Shown: positions 13,166-21,442 of the stretch, piece after piece | Position numbering within the stretch: position 1 is the first letter of the stretch | Layout of the letters: each line of letters begins with the position of its first letter | DNA from: Archaeoglobus sp. | Lineage (GTDB): Archaea; Halobacteriota; Archaeoglobi; Archaeoglobales; Archaeoglobaceae | Direction: 5' to 3' | DNA: 22,464 nucleotides | Assembly: GCA_003978865.1 (NCBI GenBank) | Contig: QNXS01000077.1 | Coordinates: forward strand, 1-22,464 | Notes under the pieces: generated by a model | What the model was told of the DNA's origin: nothing | Databases searched by the model: none | Seen by the model: only the letters and a program-made list of their open reading frames with translations | Position numbers and translations under genes: made by a program

Positions 13166-14555
13166 TGTCCTTCCTCCTTATATCCTCCTTTGCCAGTTGC
13201 CAGAGTTTTGAATAAATGGCGTTGTACATGTCCCTCGCCATGTGTACGAACCCCTCAAATCCCATATAGGGTCCATTGTGCTCACCATGACCATCAAGGT
13301 ATGGAATATGCAACTTCTTTACGAGATCGCCAACTCTGGGCCCTGTGTAGATGATATCCGGCTTTACCTTCTCTATTACCTCGAAAAACTCAAGTTCATT
13401 TCCATCATCTATATAGATCGTTCCTTCCCTTCCTCGCGAGATTGCCTTCTCAAAGTCATCCGGATGACCGAACTTGCATGACATTGCCACCACTCGCATC
13501 CCCAGCTCGTCTTCAAACGCCTTTACCCAGTGCCACAGACGGGGTCCGCCAGTCCATATACAGATCTTCTTTCCCGCCAACCTCTCTTTGTACCAGTCCA
13601 GCTTTGGTCTCCACTTTGCGGTTTCTTCAGCAATCAACTTCTCTGCCCTGTCTTCTATGCCAAAGAATGTACCAATCTTCCTCAAGCCCTCTGCTATGTA
13701 ATCAAAGCCCCAAGGATCGATATCCAGTCGGGGAATGCCGTACCTCCTCTTCAGCTCGTTGGCTATGTATCCGGCCGATCTGGCGCATATCACAACGTTT
13801 AACTTCGCCCTGTGCATCCCCCTCAAAAGATCATAGGAGCCGTTCCCGGTGAAATGCCCTATCACCTGAATACCCATTCTCTTCATGTAGTTCTCCATGA
13901 TGAAGCCATCACCCTGAATGTTGTACTCCCCAATGATGTTCACTGTGTAGGGGCTCCAGATCTCGGGCTCGCACTCTCCTACTTTATCTCTCATCCATTC
14001 CATATTGAACTCGTGATGACCCTTTGATTGACTGACACCAGCGAAGCCGGGGCACTTCACACAAAAGATATCCACATCTCCTAATTCTTCTTCTACCTCT
14101 CTGGCAATTGCATCAATATCGTCCCCGATCAGTGCCGTAGCGCAGGTAATATAAACAATCATTCTCTTAATCTCCGGGTAGGCAGCAAAAGCCTCCTTTA
14201 TGGACTTCTTTAGCCTGTCCATGCCTCCAAATACAATATGACTCTCCTTCATGTCTGTTGAACAAACATGCTTTAACTGGAAGTCGTTGTTGTCGCTCAG
14301 ATACCGCTTTGTGTGCCATGTATTGTAAGCACACCCAACCGGCCCGTGAATCATCTGGATGCAGTCCTTGATTGCTCCTCCAATAACCAGCTTTGCTCCA
14401 CAGTAAGCACAACCCCTCTCAGTCAGTGTTCCCGGAATTGTAGCTATGTTTGCAGCGGGCAGATATGTAACTATGTCTTCTCCTGGTGACTTCACATAAC
14501 AGTGCTTCTCTCGCTCTGGGATTACCTCATCACATCTAAATAACACAAACGGCAT
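13155..14555 (-). CDS. vnfD: Vanadium nitrogenase alpha subunit VnfD
   Basis: 466 residues, catalytic subunit reducing N2 to ammonia. Numbered from ATG 14555, the key residues fall at the positions I recall from Azotobacter VnfD: P-cluster Cys49, Cys75, Cys138; cofactor ligands Cys257 and His423; Gln176 and His180 next to the active site; and the loop TGGPRL at 335-340, which in VFe protein encloses the bridging carbonate (AnfD has PGGSKL there). It also has the short VnfD length; AnfD is about 518 residues. The GTG three codons earlier is part of the ribosome site GAGGTGA, so ATG 14555 is the start. It lies 13 bases after nifI2. Apparently complete. Vanadium type is inferred from sequence; metal content is untested. 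Confidence 0.93.
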   Translation of the reverse strand: MPFVLFRCDEVIPEREKHCYVKSPGEDIVTYLPAANIATIPGTLTERGCAYCGAKLVIGGAIKDCIQMIHGPVGCAYNTWHTKRYLSDNNDFQLKHVCSTDMKESHIVFGGMDRLKKSIKEAFAAYPEIKRMIVYITCATALIGDDIDAIAREVEEELGDVDIFCVKCPGFAGVSQSKGHHEFNMEWMRDKVGECEPEIWSPYTVNIIGEYNIQGDGFIMENYMKRMGIQVIGHFTGNGSYDLLRGMHRAKLNVVICARSAGYIANELKRRYGIPRLDIDPWGFDYIAEGLRKIGTFFGIEDRAEKLIAEETAKWRPKLDWYKERLAGKKICIWTGGPRLWHWVKAFEDELGMRVVAMSCKFGHPDDFEKAISRGREGTIYIDDGNELEFFEVIEKVKPDIIYTGPRVGDLVKKLHIPYLDGHGEHNGPYMGFEGFVHMARDMYNAIYSKLWQLAKEDIRRKDNGR

Positions 14556-14568
14556 TTTTTTCACCTCT

Positions 14569-14955
14569 TCAATTGCCTATAGCCTCCTCTCCCATTTCAC
14601 CGGTTCTTATTCTCACAGCATCTTCCACAGGCAAAACAAAGATACGTCCGTCCCCAATTTTGCCAGTTCTGTTCATCTTCATGATTATTCCAACTACAAG
14701 CGGGACATCCTCATCACTTACAACAATGGATAAGAGTCTCTTCGGAATGTACTTCATGAAGAGTCCCTTTTCCTCACCCTCCTTCATTATCTGCTCGATG
14801 TCAATGACATCTGACAGACCGGCTGGAATGTAACCCCTCTGCTTTCCTCTTCCAAAGCACTTCATTACTGTTAAAGCGGGAAAACCAACAGCCTCGAGCG
14901 TTTTTGCTGTCTTTGCAACAGTATTCGGCCTTATTATCGCGATGACTTCCTTCAC
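14569..14955 (-). CDS. nifI2: NifI2, PII-like nitrogenase regulator
   Basis: 128 residues, GlnB/PII family, NifI2 type. It begins KEVIAIIRPNTVAKTAKTLE, has the CFGRGKQRGY motif ahead of a long T-loop (about residues 43-66), and the C-terminal TGKIGDGRIFVLPVEDAVRIRTGE typical of PII proteins. With NifI1 it forms a complex that, when ammonium is added and 2-oxoglutarate falls, binds component 1 and stops nitrogenase activity. The start is a GTG at 14955 with AAGGTGGA just ahead. It sits between nifI1 (20-base gap) and vnfD, the usual archaeal nif arrangement. Confidence 0.94.
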   Translation of the reverse strand: MKEVIAIIRPNTVAKTAKTLEAVGFPALTVMKCFGRGKQRGYIPAGLSDVIDIEQIMKEGEEKGLFMKYIPKRLLSIVVSDEDVPLVVGIIMKMNRTGKIGDGRIFVLPVEDAVRIRTGEMGEEAIGN

Positions 14956-14975
14956 ATTTCCACCTTTTCTGTCAG

Positions 14976-15293
14976 CTAAACACCCTTTTCACCAGTTCTA
15001 ATCGTATACGCCTCTTCCAGCTGCTGAACGAAGATCTTACCATCCCCGAAGTTTCCTGTGTATGCCGAATTCTCTATTACCTCAACAACTCTGCCAGCAT
15101 CATCATCATCCACAGCTATTAGCAACATCATCTTCGGTAGTTCGTCGTAGAGTATCTCTCCAACTCTCAAACCGCCCTGCTTCCCCCTTCCTACCACATC
15201 TATCTTGGTGAACGCAGGATAACCAGCATTGTTCAAAGCATCAACAACGTCATCAGCCTTCTCAGGCCTAACAATCGCTTTTACGAGCTTCAA
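14976..15293 (-). CDS. nifI1: NifI1, PII-like nitrogenase regulator
   Basis: 105 residues from TTG 15293, giving the family start MKLVKAIVRPEKA; GGTGAT lies 4 bases ahead and overlaps the vnfH stop. A GTG at 15302 is an alternative, adding three residues. It is the short-loop NifI type: VVGRGKQGGL, then GEILYDELPK, and the C-terminal TGNFGDGKIFV and YTIRTGEKG. It works with NifI2 in ammonium-triggered, reversible switch-off of nitrogenase by direct binding, without covalent modification. Placement directly after the nitrogenase reductase gene is standard for archaeal and clostridial operons. Confidence 0.94.
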   Translation of the reverse strand: MKLVKAIVRPEKADDVVDALNNAGYPAFTKIDVVGRGKQGGLRVGEILYDELPKMMLLIAVDDDDAGRVVEVIENSAYTGNFGDGKIFVQQLEEAYTIRTGEKGV

Positions 15294-15298
15294 TTGAA

Positions 15299-16156
15299 TC
15301 ACCCATACAGACCATACTTCTCACATAGCTTTTCGAGTTCATCCATTGCCAGCGGAGTTGGGATGACAAGTTCGTCGTTCTCCTCAATCTTCTTTCCAAG
15401 CTTTCTATACTCTTGTGCCTGATTGCAGTCAGGATCGTATTCAACGACAGTCATCTTCTGGAATTCTGCCTTCTGGACTATGTTATCCCTAGGAACGAAG
15501 TAAATCATCTTGGTACCAAGCTTATCGCAGAACTCCTCCATCAACTCCCTTTCTCCATCAACGTTCCTTGAGTTACAGATTATACCCCCGAGTCTGACAC
15601 CAGACCGTTCTGCATACCTCCTGACACCCTTAGATATGTTGTTTGCCGCATATACTGCCATCATTTCGCCTGAAGATACAATGTAAACCTCCTTTGCAAG
15701 CCCCTCTCTGAGTGGCATTCCGAATCCACCACATACAACATCTCCAAGCACATCGAAGAAGAGGAAATCAAGGTCATCAGGATACCCACCGAGTTCAAGC
15801 ATCTTCTGAACGGCGGTGATGACACCTCTGCCCGCGCAACCAACTCCTGGCTCTGGTCCACCACTCTCTACGCACAGAATCCCCTCAAACCCGACCTTTC
15901 TCACTCTATCGAGCGTTAGCGCCTCTTCACCCTCCTCTCTTATCAGATCCATGACTGTATCCTGCGGCTTGCCGTGGAGTATCATTCTCGTTGTATCTGC
16001 CTTTGGATCACAGCCGTGGATCATGCACTTCTTATTGTAGAAGTACGCAAGTGCTGCAGCGGTATTCTGGCATGTTGTTGACTTTCCAATACCTCCCTTC
16101 CCGTACATAGCTACTTTCTTCGCGTCTGGTGCAACTTCTTCACCGAGATAGCCCAT
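15299..16156 (-). CDS. vnfH: Nitrogenase iron protein (reductase), alternative type
   Basis: 285 residues, ATP-driven electron donor to VnfDGK. P-loop GKGGIGKS (19-26); Cys107 (GVGCAGRG) and Cys142 (DVVCGGF), one of each per subunit, hold the single [4Fe-4S] between two subunits; Arg110 is the residue that is ADP-ribosylated in some bacteria. The stretch QNTAAALAYF...KK...HGCDPKAD and RSGVRLGGIICNSR...DGER are closest to what I remember of AnfH, more than to Azotobacter VnfH. The N-terminus carries about 11 extra residues before the family start. AAGGAGGTGA stands 4 bases before ATG 16156, the strongest ribosome site seen in the window. It is first in the operon, so it is probably made in excess as usual. 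Confidence 0.95.
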   Translation of the reverse strand: MGYLGEEVAPDAKKVAMYGKGGIGKSTTCQNTAAALAYFYNKKCMIHGCDPKADTTRMILHGKPQDTVMDLIREEGEEALTLDRVRKVGFEGILCVESGGPEPGVGCAGRGVITAVQKMLELGGYPDDLDFLFFDVLGDVVCGGFGMPLREGLAKEVYIVSSGEMMAVYAANNISKGVRRYAERSGVRLGGIICNSRNVDGERELMEEFCDKLGTKMIYFVPRDNIVQKAEFQKMTVVEYDPDCNQAQEYRKLGKKIEENDELVIPTPLAMDELEKLCEKYGLYG

Positions 16157-16190
16157 CTATTCACCTCCTTTGTCTCTTGCATTCGTAGAT

Positions 16191-16200
16191 GTAATATAAA
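16191..16200 (-). promoter_or_regulatory. TATA box of the vnf operon
   Basis: TTTATATTAC on the - strand, preceded by an A-rich BRE-like AAAAAAG, lies about 40 bases before the vnfH ATG. The transcript would start near 16170-16175, leaving a short leader that carries the ribosome site. An inverted repeat CTATT-N5-AATAG (16212-16226) lies directly upstream and could bind a regulator. I see no GGAA-N6-TTCC NrpR-type operator nearby. Confidence 0.5.
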
Positions 16201-16874
16201 CTTTTTTGATACTATTTGATTAATAGACTATATGATTTTGTTAATTTTGAATAAAGTTTCACAAAAATTGAGTAGAGTTATGGGTTGTTTTGCTAACAGA
16301 AACAGTCAAAATACTTCGAGCAAACTATGACAGCCTGATGAGCAGAATGGATTAGTTCAATTAATGCGTTAATTATAAAATATTATATGGTTAACTATCT
16401 TTATCTCATCAGTTTCACCAGTTTTAGGTAGTCTTCCATTAGATAAGTTATAACATCCTTAATTTAACAGAAGATAACCACCGGTTTTTAACCATCGGCT
16501 TTTATCTGGCAGTTTCATAATCACCTTGTTCGCCACAAGATTCCTTCATATCCTGTTCCAAAGCTCAACGATCTCGTATGTAATTTGTACTCTCCTTTCT
16601 CAGCTCAAAATCTCAAGAAGTCGCTTAGCTATCCATATTAGAGTACACACTCCAAATTCATGAGTTATCTACCGCAATTTCACCGAACATTCTCGTTTTT
16701 TCACCTTTTTCTGCCTGAATTGATTTTATCAGCTTCTCTTTACAGTCTTAAAGAAGTCCTAAAACACTTGAAATACAAGCATGAAACTCGATAGAAGGCT
16801 ATAGAATGTCTTTTGAACTCTATAAATAGAGATATCCGTGTCGCTAAAATTCCCGTTCCCGAGGAGGACTGGAA
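16201..16874. other. AT-rich spacer upstream of the vnf operon
   Basis: About 670 bases without a gene. The first 30 bases belong to the vnf promoter. One copy of an 18-bp repeat is at 16739-16756. No tRNA, CRISPR array or readable protein remnant was recognised in the rest on either strand. Confidence 0.5.
16739..16756 (+). repeat. 18-bp direct repeat, copy 1
   Basis: TTTACAGTCTTAAAGAAG, identical to 18152-18169. The two copies bracket the ATPase remnant and the coiled-coil gene. Confidence 0.75.
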
Positions 16875-17330
16875 AAACCTACTACCGTCTATGACTACCT
16901 ACCAAAGCTTGAAGATACGTCCTTTTTCTTTCTGAGGAAAATTCTGAAAAACCACGTTTGAGGGAATAGCACTCGAAGAAAATCTACTGTGCGATACTGG
17001 TTTGACAAAAACTGTCAGGAGTTCGGAAGGTAAGGGGAAGCTTATGGAAAATATCGTCTTTCTGGAACTGCTCAGAAAAAAGAATCTGAATCCGTTAATG
17101 GGTGATTTTACCGGGAAGACTATAAGGGGGTGGAAGAGGAAGGAAGTGTTAGAGATCGAAAGCTAAGCTCATTCAGGATATGGACTAACCTGAGAGTGAG
17201 AAAAGGGAGATAGCTTAAAGGCATTCAGAGAACTGAGATGTGAGATCTAATGGTTATAACACGGGATCAGGATGAGGTTGCGGAAAGAGAGGGAGAGTAT
17301 AAAATTGGTGCATGGATTGTTAACAAGTAA
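16875..17330 (+). pseudogene. Decayed DUF4143/COG1373-type ATPase, C-terminal part
   Basis: Three frames contribute to one protein family. From 16875: TVYDYLPKLEDT with FFFLRKI, like the TVYDYLSYLEDA block of archaeal DUF4143 ATPases. From 16975: NLLCDTGL, then KGKLMENIVFLELLRKKNLN, matching KIYC-x-DTGL and the MENIVFLELLRR block. From 17250: MVITRD followed by a charged tail, matching the final VITWD segment. Stops at 16959 and 17164 and frame changes break the gene, and the N-terminal P-loop half is not found. Such ATPases are mobile-like, patchily distributed archaeal genes. Clear as a remnant; borders are approximate. Confidence 0.65.
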
Positions 17331-17639
17331 AAGTAGTTCATTGTAGTGGCTTTATTGGCGGTATCACTGAGTTTCAGGAATTTTAGTGATCGAAGTTTAC
17401 TGAATCTGAGCAACTTCTTCCCAGTCCATAAGATGAAAGATGTTTTAGAGTTTTGTAAACTGGTAAAGCGATCTCTGACCAAAAAATGGAGAGATGTGCA
17501 AGATAAAGCCAAGCATTCGTTAATAATACTTGAGTAAGCATACAATTGTGTTCAAGTCATGCAACTTGGACAGCTTGATTATGGCAGAATTTTTTCACGA
17601 AACCAAAAACGATTTATCTTTTCCATCAAAATTTTGTTA
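17331..17639. other. Spacer between ATPase remnant and coiled-coil gene
   Basis: About 310 bases. An open + frame of 63 codons (17346-17537) exists but begins without a ribosome site or clear TATA box, matches no family I know, and its codons look unselected; I do not call it a gene. TTTATCTT (17613-17620) may be a weak TATA box for the next gene. Confidence 0.45.
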
Positions 17640-18083
17640 ATGGACGTTCAAAGGATAATAGATGGCGTAAAGGATGCACTGATGGGTGAAATAAGAGAGG
17701 AGCTGAGAGAGTTCAGGGCTGAGGTTAGAGGCCAGCTCGAAGGATTTAAGCTCGCAATGGATACGATGAACAAGAGGCTTGACGGAATTGAATCAAGGCT
17801 ATCAAACATTGAAGGGGATGTGAGAGCATTGAATCTGAGAATTGATGAGACAAATAAGAGAATAGATTCTGTTAGAGAAGAACTCACGGCAAGAATTGAT
17901 GAGACAAATAAGAGAATTGACGAAACTAACAAGAGGATTGATTTGCTCTCAGCAAGGCTTGAAGAGAATACGAAAGAACTTGGAAATCTGAAGGCTGAAA
18001 TAACAGAACTGAAGACGAGGCAGGAAATACTCGACGATGTGGTAAGAAGGCTAAGGAAGCTTGAGGAGAGAGTTTTCGCTTGA
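17640..18083 (+). CDS. Coiled-coil protein with IDETNKR heptad repeats
   Basis: 147 residues from ATG 17640. The N-terminus (1-30) is MDVQRIIDGVKDALMGEIREELREF, and almost all the rest is a predicted coiled coil. The seven-residue unit IDETNKR occurs at 68-74, 86-92 and 93-99, and similar heptads (MNKRLDGIESRL, LEENTKELGNL) continue the pattern to about residue 140. There is no signal peptide or enzymatic motif. I associate this N-terminus and repeat type with a multi-copy family in Archaeoglobus and relatives, function unknown. No ribosome site is seen; TTTATCTT about 24 bases upstream suggests a leaderless message. Earlier in-frame starts lack support. It may form a trimer or filament-like rod. 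Confidence 0.75.
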   Translation: MDVQRIIDGVKDALMGEIREELREFRAEVRGQLEGFKLAMDTMNKRLDGIESRLSNIEGDVRALNLRIDETNKRIDSVREELTARIDETNKRIDETNKRIDLLSARLEENTKELGNLKAEITELKTRQEILDDVVRRLRKLEERVFA

Positions 18084-18090
18084 CTTGAAA

Positions 18091-18116
18091 TAAAAATTTT
18101 TAGGTAGATTTTTTTC
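18091..18116 (+). terminator. Terminator after the coiled-coil gene
   Basis: The palindrome TAAAAATTTTTA (18091-18102) is followed by a run of seven or more T residues (18109-18115), 8 bases after the stop codon, fitting U-run termination. Confidence 0.5.
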
Positions 18117-18151
18117 ATTTAGATAAACAAGCAACAAAGCAACCTCACAGG

Positions 18152-18169
18152 TTTACAGTCTTAAAGAAG
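18152..18169 (+). repeat. 18-bp direct repeat, copy 2
   Basis: TTTACAGTCTTAAAGAAG, identical to 16739-16756, 1.4 kb away. Identity over 18 bases is unlikely by chance in a 22-kb window, so both derive from one element. Confidence 0.75.
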
Positions 18170-18417
18170 ATATAAGTGTCAATTGCCCGCTCTGACAAGT
18201 TTCCGTCAGATATCTGATTTTCCGGACTTCAGCATTTGCGAAATACTCTGAGAGCTTAACTGCTTTTGTATTGGTTCCACTTCAAATCTGGAACAGATTT
18301 TCCTTTCAGGAGTTATTTTAATCGTGCAGAGCTTTCTATTTTTATAGCGTTACTATAATTATTGGAAAATTATTGGAAGCATTAACTGACACTTACCAAT
18401 CAGTATAAAAAAAGAAG

Positions 18418-18425
18418 TTTATATA
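18418..18425 (+). promoter_or_regulatory. TATA box of the TrlF-like gene
   Basis: TTTATATA is centred about 27 bases before ATG 18449, with an A-rich BRE-like stretch in front. There is no ribosome site before the ATG, so the message is probably leaderless. Confidence 0.6.
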
Positions 18426-18448
18426 CCTGTAAAACATCAGACTCATGC

Positions 18449-21227
18449 ATGAATGTGGGATCGATATGGAGAAAGTGGGATTTGCACGTCCATACTCCCG
18501 CATCCTATCAACACAACTTTGGATTCTCGGACAATGAGGAAAGTGAAAAATATAATGGCAACATTTGGGACAAGTATATTGATGAGTTAGAAAAAATTCA
18601 AGATGTTGCCGTGATTGGAATTACTGACTATTTTTCCATAGAAGGTTATAAAAAAGTACTCGAATACAGACAAAATGGTAGATTGCAGAATTTAGATCTG
18701 ATACTTCCAAACATTGAATTTAGAAGTAAACGTAATAACAGCTAAAAACAATAGATTGAATTTTCATATAATTTTTTCAGATACTATTGATATTAACGAT
18801 ATTGAAGATTTTTTAAATAGAGTTAAACTTATACTCAGCGAACCCGGATCAGCTTCTTTTCAAGGTGTAAGTTGCACACGACGTGGCTTAATCAAAGTTG
18901 GGAGGACTTATGCAAATGATGAAACTCTTCCAGAAGAAATGGCTTTAAAAATAGGATTTGAACAAGCTGTTGTCGATATAACACAACTATTGAACGAACT
19001 GGAAAACACGCCTGATTTTAGAGGGAAATATCTAATAGTGGTTGGAGAAGACACTCATGGTGGCTTAAGTGAAATCCCTTACGATCAATCAGGGCATTTT
19101 AGAACTGAATTATATCGCAAATGCCATATTATAGAGTCATCTAATGAGAACACTATTAATTTTTGGTTAGGTAAATCAGAAAAAATAACCGTTAAAGAAC
19201 TGACAGATCGTTTTGGTGGGTGTAAACCCTGTATACATGGTTCCGATGCACATTCTTTCGATAAACTGTGTAAGCCCGATTACAATCGGTTCTGCTGGAT
19301 TAAAGCTGATCCTACATTTGAGGGTTTAAAACAAATAATCTATGAACCAGAAGAGAGAGTAAGAATTCAAGAGGACAATCCGGAACCCAGAAAAAGTATC
19401 TACACTTTATCGTCTATAAAAATTTCGAATTCTAAAATAAGCGATGAGTTAAAAATAGAAGAGCAGAAAATTCCATTGAATCCCAATTTAGTCGCAGTTA
19501 TTGGTGGCAAAGGGAGTGGAAAGACAGCTTTGCTTGATTTGATAGCTAACTGTTTTGAAGATAGATGTAAAAGAAGTGGGGAAGATAAAAATTCATTTGT
19601 CCAAAGGATAGAAGATCAAAAACCTGACTTGACAGCTGAAATATCTTTTATTGGAGATGACGTAGAAAATTTCTCTAAACAACTCAAAGAGGAAAAATTC
19701 TTCCCACATTCAAGGATAACGTATTTGCCTCAGGGGAAAATTGAAGAATATAGTGGAGACAGAATAAAACTACATGAAAAAATAAAAGAAATAATTTTCA
19801 ATAATAAAGATGTAATAGAGTCTGGATGTAAACAAAAGTTTGATGAACTCTTGGAAGACATAAAGCAGCTTGAAGAAGAAATTAGAGACATTAATTCTGA
19901 GATTTACAAGTTAGAAGAGGATACCAGGCCTGAGATAGTGTACGAACTTGAAACCAAAAAGAGCATTAAGGATGGAGAACTAAAAAATAAAGAAAGTGAG
20001 CTTCGGGAACTCGTAAAAAAGATTGGGGTAGACTCCAAGGACAAAGTTGAGAAGCTTAAGGATGAGGAGAGTAACTTAAGATTGAGGCATTCACGGTTGG
20101 AGAAAATTAAAAATGATTTGTTAGGACTTCAAGGTAAAATTAAAGACTTTTTAGAGCTAAACTCTAAAATTACCAGATTAAATTCTAAGCTTATGGAACT
20201 GGAAATCTCTGTGAATATACCACCCATAGATCTTAAACTACAGTTAGAAGCTATAAATAAGGCAATAGGGATTGTCGAATCCGAAATTGAGAAGATTACA
20301 CGTCAAATAAATTATAAAAGAGAGAAACTTGATAAGTTATCTGGAATTGAAAAAGAACATGCTAATTTACTTAGGGAAAAAGAGGATATAAAAAGTGAAT
20401 TAAAGATGCTAAATAGACAGTTAAAGGACATCAACAGAAAAAAAGATGAAATAGAAAGGCTAAAGAACGAAAGAAAAGAGAAGTACGAGGAATTTATAAG
20501 AAAACATATTGAATTAAAAATTATTTATGAAAAAATCATAGAAAAATTTTCAAGCGGTAAGGACGAAATTTTGAGTAATATAGACTTCAAGTCAAATATT
20601 TTCTTCAATCAAGCTGACTTTAAAGAGAAAGGAGAAGACATCAGAAGGATTACTTCTGAACAGATACAGGAATTATCAACAAAGTTAAACGAAATCATAA
20701 CTGACAACATTACCGAATTGCAATCCAAGATCGATAAATATCTTACTGAAGCTTTCAATTTCAGGCAATTTTTAAAGAGAACAAGAACGAGTCTGGATTT
20801 TTATAATTGGGTATTTGGAAATTATTTTTCACTCAATACTGAAATCTTCTTCAATGGAATACACATGGATAAACTTTCTATGGGTCAGAAGGGGACGGTT
20901 CTGTTGAAGATATTCTTGGCTGAAGGAGATCATCCTTTAATAATAGATCAGCCAGAAGAGAACTTAGATAACAAGTTCGTTTATGAAGCCCTTGTTGACG
21001 CTTTTAGGGAGGCAAAGAAGAGAAGGCAAATTATAATAGCTACGCATAATGCAAATTTAGTTGTAAACACGGATGCTGAACAGGTAATAGTTGCAGAGTT
21101 CAAAGACAGTAAGATATTATATAGATGGGGGTCAATAGAAAACCCAGATATCAGGAAGGACATCACTGCACTTTTGGAGGGTGGTGAGGAGGCATTCAGA
21201 AAGAGAGAGATGAAGTACGGCATTTAA
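18449..21227 (+). pseudogene. TrlF-type PHP-domain/SMC-like ATPase split by one frameshift
   Basis: Two frames make one protein. The first (18449-18745, 98 codons) begins WRKWDLHVHTPASY (His13-x-His15 of the PHP metal site) and has VIGITDYFSI; the second runs to 21227. Leaving out one A at 18724/18725 joins ...LPNIEFR to VNVITAKNNRLNFHIIFSD and gives about 925 residues. In joined numbering: PHP motif IHGSDAHS near 262-269, Walker A GGKGSGKT at 352-359, long coiled coil about 450-720, ABC-type signature LSMGQKG at 809-815, Walker B with DQPEENLD at 833-840, then ATHNANL. TrlF-like proteins join a PHP phosphoesterase to an SMC-like ATPase and occur in defence or RNA/DNA-processing contexts. Everything after the shift is intact, so the change is recent, a sequencing error, or a programmed shift. 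The gene is low in G+C. Confidence 0.8.
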
Positions 21228-21411
21228 GAAAGTCTATATATGAGTAAAATAAGGATACAAAGACAGAATAAATACTCAAATTTTGCAATAATATCCGTTC
21301 AAGATGGATCTAAATATACAACCCCGTCGAGTCAAACTCAATCGTTTACTCGTTTCACTCGTTGAACAGAAAAACATTTGGTTTGTTAGCCCAACTTGAA
21401 TACCAAAAAGT

Positions 21412-21419
21412 CTTAATAC
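21412..21419 (+). promoter_or_regulatory. TATA-like box of truA
   Basis: CTTAATAC, with AAAAAG in front, is centred about 27 bases before the preferred truA ATG at 21443. It supports that start and a leaderless message. Confidence 0.35.
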
Positions 21420-21442
21420 AAGCATTCAAAATCCTCGCCGGG

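Larger units (their letters stand above)
18117..18448. other. Spacer upstream of the TrlF-like gene with small palindromes
   Basis: About 330 bases without a gene. It holds the second 18-bp repeat copy (18152-18169), the perfect 12-bp palindrome TCAGATATCTGA (18206-18217), the inverted repeat AAATCTG-GAA-CAGATTT (18284-18300), and the promoter of the next gene. Nothing else was recognised. Confidence 0.5.

Noticed and set aside
13155..14555. Iron-only (Anf) nitrogenase
   Set aside because: The delta subunit fits both types, and the reductase is AnfH-like, but the D subunit has the TGGPRL loop, the short length and stretches of VnfD, and VnfK matches VnfK closely.
16157..16300. NrpR operator (GGAA-N6-TTCC) at the vnf promoter
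   Set aside because: I read both strands of the promoter region and found no match.
17346..17537. 63-codon open frame on the + strand
   Set aside because: No ribosome site, promoter or family resemblance; it lies in a remnant-rich spacer.
21329..21365. ACTCGTTT repeats before truA as a tRNA or attachment site
   Set aside because: No cloverleaf or integrase is present; it is a short degenerate repeat only.
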